Assembly (NCBI GenBank): GCA_944385595.1
Contig: CALWXY010000200.1
Span: 1-15,981 of the forward strand
Length of the DNA: 15,981 nucleotides
DNA from: an uncultured Oscillospiraceae bacterium
Lineage (GTDB): Bacteria; Bacillota; Clostridia; Oscillospirales; Oscillospiraceae
Reading direction: 5' to 3'
Below, in pieces: positions 1 to 6,713 of this stretch. The position numbers and the translations under genes were made by a program. Positions within the stretch are counted from its first letter, which is position 1, and each line of letters begins with the position of its first letter. The notes under the pieces were generated by a model. That model was not told the DNA's origin, ran no database searches, and was given only the letters and a program-made list of their open reading frames with translations.

Positions 1-1481
1 CCCATGTCGGCGGCGCCTATGGTGAGGTTGTAGAAGCCCTCGTCGCTGAGCTTTATGGTGGCGGAGCCGACGTCGACCCCGGATATGCCCGAGCCCTGCA
101 TGGCCATGGCGACGCCCGCGGCGCGCACCTTGCCGTTGCCCATATCTCGGACGGGGAACTTCTCTTTCCAGTTAAACATCTCGGCACAGTGCGCCAAGCA
201 GCGGTCGAGCGCGCAGGCGTTGGCTTTCTCGCCGTAGTAGGCGGGCATAATTTGACCCTCGCGCACCATGTTTTTCTCGCGCAGGGCGACGGGGTCGATA
301 TTCAGGATGTCGGCCAGCTCGTTCACGGCGGACTCGACGGCGAAGATGCCCTGGGTCGCGCCGTAGCCGCGGTACGCGCCCGCCGACTGGCGGTTGGTGT
401 AGACGACGTCGTAGGCGAAGCGGAATGCCTCAAGGTTGCCGGTGTAGAGCGGGATGGACTTGTGACCCGAGAGGCCCACGGTGGTGGGGCCGTGCTCGCC
501 GTAGGCGCCGGTGTTGGAGAGGGTGTAGACGTCGAGCGCGCGGATGGTGCCGTCGTCGCTCGCTCCGAGGCGGACGTGTACCTCCATCTCGTGGCGGGGC
601 GAGGCGGCAATCTGGCTCTCGACGCGTGAGTAAATCATTTTCGCCGCGCGGCCGGTCTTCCAGGTGACGAAAGCGGGGTAGACCTCGGCCACGACGGTCT
701 GCTTCGCGCCGAAGCCGCCGCCTATGCGCGGCTTCTCCACGTGGATTTTCGATTTGGGAATGTCCAGCGCGTTTGCAAGTATGCGGCGGACGTGGAACAC
801 TATCTGCGTGGACGAGACGACGTGCAGCCGCCCGTAGTGGTCCATCTCGGTGTAGGTGCGGAAGGTCTCCATCATGGCCTGGTTGCAGGCCTTCGTGTGG
901 TAGACCCGGTCGACGACGTGCGCGCAGTCTGCGAGCACCTTGTCGACGTCGCCGTCGGAGCAGGTCTCGCTCGCGCAGAGGTTGCGGCGGTTGTCGGCCC
1001 CGACGGGGCAGAGCGAGCGCCAGTTGTCCTCGGGGTGGACGAGTATCTCGCCGTCCAGCGCGTCGTGCATGTCGAGCACCGGCTCGAGCACCTGGTATTT
1101 GACCTTTATGAGCTTCAGCGCGCGGTCGACGGCCTTCTCCGTCTCACCCGCGACTATGGCGACGGCGTCGCCGACGAAGCGGACGCGCCTGTCGAGGATG
1201 AGGCGGTCGTAGGGCGAGGGCTCCGGGTAGGTCTGGCCGGCCATGGTGAAGCGCTTTTGCGGCACGTCCTCCCAGGTGTAGACGGCGACGATGCCGGGTA
1301 CCTTCATGGCGACGGCGGTGTTTATCTCCTCGATTATGGCGTGGGCGTGCGGCGAGCGCAGCACCTTGACGACGAGGCAGTCGCGCGGCGTGACGTCGTC
1401 GACGTAGGCGGGCTTGCCGAGCAGGAGGGACATGGCGTCCTTTTTGCGGACGGGCTGGCCGACGGATTTGAGCTTATCCAT
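1..1481 (-). CDS. xdhA: Xanthine dehydrogenase family molybdenum-binding subunit (partial, C-terminus beyond window)
   Basis: Large catalytic subunit of a molybdenum hydroxylase, which hydroxylates purines or similar heterocycles at the Mo-cofactor and passes electrons to the 2Fe-2S subunit. About 493 residues are visible; the family is usually about 750-770, so roughly one third is off the left edge. Visible are the N-terminal aldehyde-oxidase 'hammerhead' part (about residues 15-130), then cofactor-binding motifs GGGFGAKQ (about 254-261) and AYRGYGATQG (about 369-378). Segments such as METFRTYTEMD and SSTQIVFHVRRILANALD match, from memory, the clostridial subfamily often linked to selenium-dependent hydroxylases. 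The ATG at 1479-1481 follows an AAGGAGG-type ribosome site and overlaps the end of the 2Fe-2S gene by 8 nt, suggesting translational coupling. The xanthine substrate is inferred from the neighbouring purine permease; other N-heterocycles are possible. The symbol follows E. coli naming. Confidence 0.9.
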   Translation of the reverse strand, partial: MDKLKSVGQPVRKKDAMSLLLGKPAYVDDVTPRDCLVVKVLRSPHAHAIIEEINTAVAMKVPGIVAVYTWEDVPQKRFTMAGQTYPEPSPYDRLILDRRVRFVGDAVAIVAGETEKAVDRALKLIKVKYQVLEPVLDMHDALDGEILVHPEDNWRSLCPVGADNRRNLCASETCSDGDVDKVLADCAHVVDRVYHTKACNQAMMETFRTYTEMDHYGRLHVVSSTQIVFHVRRILANALDIPKSKIHVEKPRIGGGFGAKQTVVAEVYPAFVTWKTGRAAKMIYSRVESQIAASPRHEMEVHVRLGASDDGTIRALDVYTLSNTGAYGEHGPTTVGLSGHKSIPLYTGNLEAFRFAYDVVYTNRQSAGAYRGYGATQGIFAVESAVNELADILNIDPVALREKNMVREGQIMPAYYGEKANACALDRCLAHCAEMFNWKEKFPVRDMGNGKVRAAGVAMAMQGSGISGVDVGSATIKLSDEGFYNLTIGAADM

Positions 1482-1941
1482 TTCGCGCCTCCTTTCGGCT
1501 GTCGAGGTAGGCCCTGATGCCGCGCAGCTGACCCTCGTAGCCGGAGCAGCGGCAGAGGTTGCCCGCGAGGAATGCGCGAATCTCGTCGTCTGTGGGGTCG
1601 GGGTTCTCGCGCAGCAGGGCGATGGTGTTCATGACGAAGCCGGGGTTGCAGAAGCCGCACTGCTCCGCGCCCTGGTCGGCGATGAAGCCGACGAAGTCCT
1701 CCGCCTCGGCCTGAAGCCCCTCGAGGGTGTAAACGCTTTTCCCGTTGGCTCTCGCGGCGAGCACCGAGCAGGAGAGGACGGGCTTTTCGTCCATCAGCAC
1801 GGTGCACAGCCCGCAGTTCGAGCTCTCGCAGCCGCGCTTGACGCTGAGGCAGCCGTGCGCGCGCAGGAAGTCTATGAGCAGCTCGTCCGCGGCGACGTCG
1901 GCGGCGAGCTTTTTGCCGTTGAGTGTGAGCCTGATCTCCAT
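1474..1941 (-). CDS. xdhC: Xanthine dehydrogenase family 2Fe-2S subunit
   Basis: Small electron-transfer subunit carrying two 2Fe-2S clusters between the Mo and FAD subunits. It has 155 residues, the normal length. The plant-ferredoxin-type N-terminal domain has C38, C43, C46 and C58. The C-terminal helical domain has C95 and C98 (QCGFCNPGF) and C130 and C132 (GNLCRCSGY). All eight ligands are present, so it looks functional. The ATG at 1939-1941 lies 3 nt past the stop of the FAD subunit gene, and its own end overlaps the Mo subunit start by 8 nt, so the three genes are one tight operon. The symbol follows E. coli usage; in many other bacteria xdhC means a maturation factor, which this is not. 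Confidence 0.95.
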   Translation of the reverse strand: MEIRLTLNGKKLAADVAADELLIDFLRAHGCLSVKRGCESSNCGLCTVLMDEKPVLSCSVLAARANGKSVYTLEGLQAEAEDFVGFIADQGAEQCGFCNPGFVMNTIALLRENPDPTDDEIRAFLAGNLCRCSGYEGQLRGIRAYLDSRKEARNG

Positions 1942-1944
1942 GTC

Positions 1945-2682
1945 TCAGCCCTCCAGTCTCTCGAGTCCGCGCCTTATCAGCACGCGGCAGATCTCGCGGC
2001 GGTAGTCCGCGCTCGCGCGGGTGTTCGAGCCGAAGACGAGGCCATCGGCGAGCTTTGCGACGTCGCCGCGCAGGCAGACGGCGCGCCCCGGCCTCGCGCC
2101 GACGGCGCAGAGGACGCCCTCGTCCGAGCGAGAGAGCGCGCAGGTGAGCACGGGAAAGTCGGTGGATATGTTGCGCTGCGAGAGGTAGACGCATTTTCGC
2201 GGGGTTTTGGGGATGATGACATGCGTGAGTATGTCGCGCCTTATGCCGGAGGCGGCGAAATCCTCGAGGCTCATAATCCCCGCGCCGTGGAGCGCGACGC
2301 GCGCCTCGAGCGAGAGCAGCATGGTGAGCACGTCGGAGAAGCCGAAGCGCCCGAAGACGCTGCCGCCGACGGTGGCGAGGTTTCGAAACTGCACGCCGAC
2401 TATGTGCCGCACGCTCTCGGCCATTGCGCCCTGGGTGAGCGCGTCGAGGCCGGGATGCTTTTCCAGCTCGCGCAGAGTGACCATTGCGCCGAGGCGGTAC
2501 TCGCTCTCAGTTTCCTCTATCTTATCAAGCCCCAAATCGGAGAGATCTATGGCGGTGTCGACGCCGCCGCGCTGCATTTTGAGCCACAGCATGCCGCCGA
2601 GCACGGCGCTGCTCTTTTTCTGGCAGAGGGCGTAGGCCTCGTCGAGGCTCTGGGCGCGGACGTAGTTTTTGATGGAAAGCAC
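1945..2682 (-). CDS. xdhB: Xanthine dehydrogenase family FAD-binding subunit
   Basis: FAD subunit (245 residues) that takes electrons from the 2Fe-2S clusters and hands them to NAD+ or another acceptor. The first FAD-binding loop is LGGMLWLKMQ (about 28-37) and the second is ATVGGSVFGRFGFSD (about 102-116). It is shorter than E. coli XdhB (about 290), but both loops match what I recall of the clostridial form, so I do not call it truncated. The start is GTG at 2680-2682, chosen because a GGAGGTG ribosome site (2690-2696) lies 7 nt upstream and the protein then begins in the usual 'LSIKNYVRAQSLDEAY' way. It is the first gene of the hydroxylase operon, behind the promoter at 2704-2741. The FAD fold is clear; the electron acceptor cannot be told from sequence. 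Confidence 0.9.
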   Translation of the reverse strand: MLSIKNYVRAQSLDEAYALCQKKSSAVLGGMLWLKMQRGGVDTAIDLSDLGLDKIEETESEYRLGAMVTLRELEKHPGLDALTQGAMAESVRHIVGVQFRNLATVGGSVFGRFGFSDVLTMLLSLEARVALHGAGIMSLEDFAASGIRRDILTHVIIPKTPRKCVYLSQRNISTDFPVLTCALSRSDEGVLCAVGARPGRAVCLRGDVAKLADGLVFGSNTRASADYRREICRVLIRRGLERLEG

Positions 2683-2703
2683 GGTAATGCACCTCCGTGT
2701 CGT

Positions 2704-2741
2704 ATTATATCAATTATAACACGCCGCACTCCGTTTGGTAA
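2704..2741 (-). promoter_or_regulatory. Promoter of the hydroxylase operon, two -10 boxes
   Basis: On the minus strand TTACCA (2736-2741) is followed after 17 bp by TATAAT (2713-2718), a fair sigma-A match. A second TATAAT (2704-2709) is preceded by TGA, giving an extended -10 like the one ahead of the NCS2 permease. Either could start the transcript, 10-25 nt before the ribosome site of the FAD subunit gene. The -35 hexamer lies 5 bp beyond the stop codon of the broken XRE regulator (2747-2749), so that regulator ended directly at this promoter. Confidence 0.65.
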
Positions 2742-2746
2742 AGCCC

Positions 2747-2851
2747 TCAGAGCGCCTCGCGCAGCAGCTCCTCGACGGATACGCCATAGAGCTTGGCCAG
2801 CGCGCAGAGGTTGGAGGTGCTGGGGTCGGACGCGCCGGACTCCCACAGCAC
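2747..2851 (-). pseudogene. Remnant of an XRE/Cro-CI family HTH regulator (C-terminal 34 residues)
   Basis: Minus-strand frame with the C-terminal half of an HTH_3 domain: it reads LWESGASDPSTSNLCALAKL and then YGVSVEELLREAL before TGA (2747-2749). This fits the family consensus 'WE.G...P....L..LAKLFGVSVDELL', covering the recognition helix end and helices 4-5. The N-terminal half (helices 1-3) is absent. In this frame a TGA sits at 2852-2854, five bases outside the palindrome that begins at 2856, and nothing HTH-like follows. It reads as a gene cut off when the neighbouring element arrived or when DNA was deleted. Its position just upstream of the hydroxylase promoter suggests, by inference only, that the intact gene regulated purine genes. 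Confidence 0.7.
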
Positions 2852-2855
2852 TCAA

Positions 2856-2896
2856 TGCGAAACCATTTTTCTTTTAGAAAGAAAAACGGTTTCGCA
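2856..2896. repeat. Left palindrome of the intergenic element
   Basis: Arms 2856-2874 and 2878-2896 pair over 19 positions with a single mismatch (A2865 opposite C2887) and a 3-nt centre. The outer part is TGCGAAACC/GGTTTCGCA and the inner part TTTTTCTTT/AAAGAAAAA. It is followed by a small AAAAAG-AAA-CTTTTT hairpin. It lies 5 bp beyond the in-frame stop preceding the broken XRE fragment. Confidence 0.85.
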
Positions 2897-3092
2897 CTTC
2901 CAAAAAGAAACTTTTTAGCGCGTATCCGGGTCTGCGCGCCGCCGACACGGCGCCGTTAGAATTGAAGAGCGCTCAATCCCACTCCGCGCCACGAGGCGCT
3001 CGATATCGAGGAATTCGGCAGAAAAGCGCCGACTAAGGGGCGCCTCGATTACTACCGAGTTTCTAACAGTACGCTCTCTCGCCCAAACTGGA

Positions 3093-3119
3093 AAGCACCT
3101 GCCTCTGAGGCAGGTGCTT
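3093..3119. repeat. Central 13-bp-arm palindrome
   Basis: AAGCACCTGCCTC (3093-3105) and its exact reverse complement (3107-3119) are separated by one base. It is GC-rich and perfectly paired, with no T-run directly after it on either strand, so it is not a typical intrinsic terminator. It sits slightly left of the centre of the palindrome-bounded element. Confidence 0.85.
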
Positions 3120-3385
3120 CGTGTTTCGGAGCGGTAGACGCAGGCATTGATAACTTGTCTGAAAGTCAAGGCGTCCGGGCGAGGGGCTTATTTGCTAACT
3201 ATTGCAAAATCGAGCGCCGGAGCGTAGCGGGGTGGCGCGGCCGGGGGTGAGAGCGCTATACGAATTCCCTTTACAGCCGCTCTACAGAGACTTGCACTCA
3301 GATACGCGGGCGGCGGGCTGGCGAAAACCTGAAACTACAAAACGACGCGCTTTCTGGCGACCCCGCGTGTTTTCTTTTGGGAAGC

Positions 3386-3425
3386 TCGAAACCCGTTTTC
3401 TTTTACAAAAGAAAACGGGTTTCGA
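3386..3425. repeat. Right palindrome of the intergenic element
   Basis: Perfect 19-bp arms, 3386-3404 and 3407-3425, with a 2-nt centre. The outer part is TCGAAACCCG/CGGGTTTCGA and the inner part TTTTCTTTT/AAAAGAAAA. It begins 34 bp downstream of the permease stop codon and could double as that gene's transcription terminator, although the U-run is interrupted by A-rich sequence. Inverted, it is closely similar to the left palindrome, including the adjacent CTTCCCAAAAGAAAA flank. Confidence 0.85.
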
Positions 3426-3458
3426 ATTATTCCCCCTATGGGGCAGAGCACTTCGATT

Positions 3459-4844
3459 TTACTTATCCTCCGGCAGGAGAATATTCATCAGAATCGCGAC
3501 AAAGGCGGCGGGGACTATGCCGGAGCCGCCGAAAATGAGCTGTACCCACTGCGGCAGCCCGGAGAGGACGGCGCTGTTCGCGCCGAGGCCGTAGCCAAGC
3601 CCGAGCGCCACGGAGACTATGGACATGTTCCGCGCCGTGAGCGGCTTGACCGTGACGAGCTGTATGCCGCTCATCACAATCGACGAGAACATGATGACCG
3701 CCGCGCCGCCGAGCACGCTCTGCGGCATGATGGAGACGACGGCGGCGAGCTTCGGCAGCAGGCCGCACAGCACGAGGAACACAGCTCCGCAGGCAAGCGC
3801 CATGCGGTTTACGATTTTCGTCATGGCGACAAGGCCGACGTTCTGGCTGAACGAGGTGTTCGGCAGCACGCCGAACAGCGCCGCGAACGAGGAGCCGAGT
3901 CCGTCGCAGATGATGCCGCCGGAGAGCTCGGTGTCGGTGGCCTCGCGGCCCATGCCGCCCTCGGTGACGCCGGAGATGTCGCCGACGGTCTCGACGGCGG
4001 TGACGATGAACATTATCATGACGGGGAGTATGGCCCGCAGGTCAAACACCGGCTTCACCGGCATAAGCTCCGGGATGGCAAACCAGCTCGCCTCGGCGAC
4101 CTTGTCCCAGTTCAGCACCCAGGCCTTGGTGTACTCCACGCCGTCGGCGGTGAGGCCGGTGGTGGGGAGCACGAGCGCCATGACGGCGCAAATCACATAG
4201 CCGCAGATGATGCCTATGAGTATGCACGAGGAGCTGGCAAGCCCCTTCGCGCCGTGCTTGAGCGCGAGGACGATTATCATGACGGCGAGGGCGACGGCGA
4301 GGTTCTCGAGCGAGCCGTAGTCCTTCGCGCCGGAGCCGCCGCCGAATGAGGCGACGCCGACGCTTATAAGCGAGAGTCCTATGGAGAGCACCACCGTGCC
4401 GGTGACGACGGCGGGGAAGAAGCGGCGCAGCGGCTTGAGGAACACGCCGAGCACGGCCTCGAACACGCCGCCTATTATCGAGGCGCCCATGATTGCGCCG
4501 TAGGCGACTATGCCGCCGCCCATGACGCCGACGACGCTCTGAAATACGCCGATGAAGCCGGAGCTGGTGCCCATGATGATAGGCACCTGGCCGCCTATGG
4601 GGCCTATGGAGTAGAGCTGCACGAGCGTGACTATTCCCGCGACGAGCATGGCGTTTTGCAGGAGCGAGACCTGCACGGCGGCGAAGCTCTCCGCCCCGCC
4701 GGAGGCGGCGCAGAGGTTCGTGATTATGAGTATGGGCGTGAGGTTGCCGACGAACATGGCGAGCACATGCTGAAGTCCCAGCGGTATGGCCTGGCGCAGC
4801 GGCAGCGAGCCTTTGAATTCGTATGGCGTAGAGTAGTTTTTCAT
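3459..4844 (-). CDS. NCS2 family purine permease (xanthine/urate type)
   Basis: Membrane transporter of the nucleobase-cation symporter-2 family, bringing a purine base into the cell with a cation. It has 461 residues and the expected 12-14 hydrophobic segments. Family marks are QHVLAMFVGNLTP (about 25-37), the ETVGDISGVTEGG stretch (E285) and PNTSFSQNVGLVA (about 329-341). E285, Q334 and N335 line up with the XanQ substrate-site residues E272, Q324 and N325, and the SFSQNVGLV form points to xanthine or urate rather than uracil. The ATG at 4842-4844 has a GGAGGA ribosome site. The gene has its own promoter and is separated from the hydroxylase operon by the palindrome-bounded element, but the pairing supports purine uptake and catabolism. 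Exact substrate is inferred, so no symbol is given. Confidence 0.92.
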   Translation of the reverse strand: MKNYSTPYEFKGSLPLRQAIPLGLQHVLAMFVGNLTPILIITNLCAASGGAESFAAVQVSLLQNAMLVAGIVTLVQLYSIGPIGGQVPIIMGTSSGFIGVFQSVVGVMGGGIVAYGAIMGASIIGGVFEAVLGVFLKPLRRFFPAVVTGTVVLSIGLSLISVGVASFGGGSGAKDYGSLENLAVALAVMIIVLALKHGAKGLASSSCILIGIICGYVICAVMALVLPTTGLTADGVEYTKAWVLNWDKVAEASWFAIPELMPVKPVFDLRAILPVMIMFIVTAVETVGDISGVTEGGMGREATDTELSGGIICDGLGSSFAALFGVLPNTSFSQNVGLVAMTKIVNRMALACGAVFLVLCGLLPKLAAVVSIMPQSVLGGAAVIMFSSIVMSGIQLVTVKPLTARNMSIVSVALGLGYGLGANSAVLSGLPQWVQLIFGGSGIVPAAFVAILMNILLPEDK

Positions 4845-4874
4845 TTCAATCCTCCATCTCTGTTTGCGAGGGAC

Positions 4875-4903
4875 ATTATATCAGCGAAACGGGCAAAATT
4901 CAC
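4875..4903 (-). promoter_or_regulatory. Extended -10 promoter of the NCS2 permease
   Basis: Minus-strand TGA-TATAAT (TATAAT at 4875-4880) is a consensus extended -10. The -35 region 17 bp upstream (GTGAAT, 4898-4903) is weak, as is common with extended -10 promoters. The TGATATAAT string also occurs before the hydroxylase operon. Confidence 0.6.
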
Positions 4904-4936
4904 CGTTTTTCGACAAAAAGCGGCATTTTCTCCGTT

Positions 4937-5704
4937 TTACTCAATATAGCAGAAGCGGCGCGCGCCGTCCTTGTCCTCTTTGACCCGCAGGCGCGGATAG
5001 AGCAGGCGCAGGGCGCGCTCAAGCTCCGGGGCGCTCAGCTCGCCGGGGCGCAGGTCGGCGAGCAGCTGGCCGCCCTCCATCAGCAGGCAGCGCGGGCACC
5101 AGCGCAGGGCGAGGGCGGGGTCGTGCAGCACGGCGAGGGCGCAGCGGCTGCCGTGCGCGAGCGAGCGGCTGAGCTTCTCGAAGAGATTGTGGGCGTTTAC
5201 GCAGTCGAGGGCGCTGCTCGGCTCGTCGAGCAGCATGACCGGAGCGCCCTGCGCCTCGATGCGCGCGAGGTGGGCGAGCTGGAGCTGACCCTGGCTGAGC
5301 GAGGCGCAGTCGCGCCCGAGCAGATTCTCTATGCCGTAGAGCCGCGCGGCATCAGTGACGGCTATGGGCGAGGCCGCGCTGCGGCGGAGCAGCCCGTCGT
5401 GAGCGTAGCGCCCCATCTCCACAAGCTCGCGCACCGTAAGCCCCGGAGGGGCGGGCAGGCTCTGGCTCAGGAGGGCGACGCGCCTCGCGCGCGCTCTCGC
5501 GGACATGGCGGCGCAGTCCTCCCCAAAGACGAGCGCCTCGCCGCCGAAGCGGCGCGCCGAGCCTGTTATGGCGCGCAGCAGCGTCGTCTTGCCGCTGCCG
5601 TTGCGCCCCAGGAGGGCGGCAAACTCGCCCTCGCGCAGGGTGAAGCTCACGCCGCGCACCACAGGCTCCGAGTAGCCCGCCGTGAGGCTTTTAAGCTCAA
5701 GCAT
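4937..5704 (-). CDS. FecE/BtuD-type ABC transporter ATP-binding protein
   Basis: Cytoplasmic ATPase (255 residues) that powers import of an iron-siderophore, haem, corrinoid or related metal complex. Walker A is GRNGSGKTT (33-41), Q-loop Q81, signature LSQGQ (136-140), Walker B VMLLDE (156-161), D-loop SALD (164-167) and switch H194, so all ATPase elements are present. The signature has Q in place of the first G of LSGGQ; such variants do occur in ABC ATPases. The start codon overlaps the end of the permease gene by 8 nt and is preceded by a GGAGGG site, so translation is coupled. It is the last gene of the importer set; only 92 bp of intergenic sequence follow before the NCS2 permease. Substrate cannot be read from the ATPase. 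Confidence 0.92.
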   Translation of the reverse strand: MLELKSLTAGYSEPVVRGVSFTLREGEFAALLGRNGSGKTTLLRAITGSARRFGGEALVFGEDCAAMSARARARRVALLSQSLPAPPGLTVRELVEMGRYAHDGLLRRSAASPIAVTDAARLYGIENLLGRDCASLSQGQLQLAHLARIEAQGAPVMLLDEPSSALDCVNAHNLFEKLSRSLAHGSRCALAVLHDPALALRWCPRCLLMEGGQLLADLRPGELSAPELERALRLLYPRLRVKEDKDGARRFCYIE

Positions 5705-6692
5705 CGCCGTCCCTCCCTCCGCGCAGAAGCAGCATGGCGAGCACGGGCACGGCCATGAGCACCGTGAATATGCTGAGCGGCAGATTGAGTAGCCGCGCGG
5801 GCAAATCCGCCGCGAGCAGCACCGCTGCTCCGACCAGCCCGCACACCGGCAGGTATACCCCGCCGCGCCGCCGGAGCAGCAGCGCCGCTATGTGCGGGGC
5901 GATAAGCCCCACGAATGCCACCGCGCCCACGACGGAGACGACGGCGGCGACCATCAGCGTCGTCAGTCCGAGCAGCAGAGCGCGCCAGCGGGGCACGTCC
6001 AGCCCCATGCCGCGCGCGCTCTCCGAGCCGAGCGAGAGCATCAGCGTCTGCCGCCGGAACAGCAGCAGAGCCGCCGAGCAGAGCGCGGCGGCGAGGGCGG
6101 GCAGCGGCAGCTTGTCCGCCGTCATGGCCGAGAGGCTGCCCATAGTCCACACCTCTATGGCGGCGAGCTCGCGCTCCGGGTCGGCGACTGTCTTGAGCAG
6201 CATCAGCCCCGCCTCGCACAGCGAGGATATGATGACGCCCGCGAGGATGTAGCTGCCGGTGCGCTCAAGCCGCGCGGCGGAGACAAGCCCGAGCACGAGC
6301 GCGAGGGCGATAAGCCCCGCGAAAAACGAGCCTGCCATGATCTCGAGCCTCGTCCCCGCGCCGAGCACTATGGCGCAGGCCGCGCCGAGCGAGGCGCCGG
6401 AGGCGACGCCGGTGAGGTCGGGCGAGGCGAGGGGATTGCGGAACACCGTCTGGTAAACGCCGCCCGCCAGCCCCAGCGCCCAGCCGGTGACGGCGGCCAT
6501 GCACATGCGCGCGAAGCGCAGCTGCCAGAACACCTGGTGCTCCATCGTGCCGCCGAGCTGCCCGGCGAGCAGCGACATTATCTGCGAAAGAGAGAGGGGA
6601 AAGCTGCCGACGCACAGCGACACAAGGCCCAGCGCCCCCACGGTGAGGAGGCAGGCCGCCGTGACGGCGGCGCTTCGGGCTTGCGTGTGCAT
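5697..6692 (-). CDS. FecCD/BtuC-family ABC transporter permease
   Basis: Integral membrane channel of the importer (331 residues, normal for the family, about 10 helices predicted from the hydrophobic pattern). Family marks are NPLASPDLTGVASGASLGAA (about 86-105), WTMGSLSAM in the middle, and GAVAFVGLIAPHIA near the C-terminal third, the loop that contacts the ATPase. It starts at ATG 6690-6692, 21 nt after the stop of the binding protein gene, with a GGGGA-type ribosome site. One permease gene and one ATPase gene imply homodimers of each. It belongs to the type II importers for siderophores, haem, cobalamin and sometimes molybdate; the sequence does not decide which. Confidence 0.92.
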   Translation of the reverse strand: MHTQARSAAVTAACLLTVGALGLVSLCVGSFPLSLSQIMSLLAGQLGGTMEHQVFWQLRFARMCMAAVTGWALGLAGGVYQTVFRNPLASPDLTGVASGASLGAACAIVLGAGTRLEIMAGSFFAGLIALALVLGLVSAARLERTGSYILAGVIISSLCEAGLMLLKTVADPERELAAIEVWTMGSLSAMTADKLPLPALAAALCSAALLLFRRQTLMLSLGSESARGMGLDVPRWRALLLGLTTLMVAAVVSVVGAVAFVGLIAPHIAALLLRRRGGVYLPVCGLVGAAVLLAADLPARLLNLPLSIFTVLMAVPVLAMLLLRGGRDGDA

Positions 6693-6713
6693 GGAGCTTT
6701 CCCCTTTCGGAAT

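Larger units (their letters stand above)
2856..3425. mobile_element. Non-coding element bounded by inverted palindromic ends (possible MITE-like or repeat unit)
   Basis: A 570-bp stretch without a convincing gene, between the XRE remnant and the NCS2 permease. Its two ends are related sequences in opposite orientation: each is a 40-41 nt palindrome with a CGAAACC...GGTTTCG outer stem and TTTTCTTTT / AAAAGAAAA-like inner arms, followed inward by CTTCC(C)AAAAAGAAA-type sequence. The middle holds a further 27-nt palindrome (3093-3119) and a wide inverted pair, CGAGGCGC near 2992 and GCGCCTCG near 3040. No transposase and no clear target-site duplication are seen. Alternatives are a pair of facing terminators around unrelated sequence, a structured non-coding RNA, or an intergenic repeat family. 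That the ends are inverted copies is seen directly; mobility is inference. Confidence 0.4.

Noticed and set aside
1945..2682. FAD subunit as truncated or with a broken FAD loop (LGGMLWLK in place of AGGTDLL)
   Set aside because: As I recall it, the clostridial form of this subunit normally has the GGMLWLKMQ loop and this length, so it is not anomalous.
1414..2877. 487-residue plus-strand open frame
   Set aside because: Antisense across both the Fe-S and FAD subunit genes and the XRE remnant; no recognisable domain.
2915..3169. 84-residue minus-strand open frame inside the palindrome-bounded element
   Set aside because: No ribosome site, no recognisable domain, and it runs through the 27-nt palindrome and other inverted repeats; parts resemble small hypothetical proteins I vaguely recall, which more likely reflects a repeated DNA sequence than a gene.
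3120..3190. Possible tRNA-like fold around AGCGGTAGACGCAGGC
   Set aside because: No acceptor stem, anticodon arm or T-loop consensus can be laid out on either strand.
3386..3425. Right palindrome read only as the permease terminator
   Set aside because: Position fits, but the related inverted copy at 2856-2896 with matching flanks, and the A-rich interruption of the U-run, make a plain terminator an incomplete explanation; kept as a repeat.
3202..3594. 130-residue plus-strand open frame at the permease end
   Set aside because: It crosses the right palindrome and then lies antisense to the clearly coding NCS2 permease; no family features.
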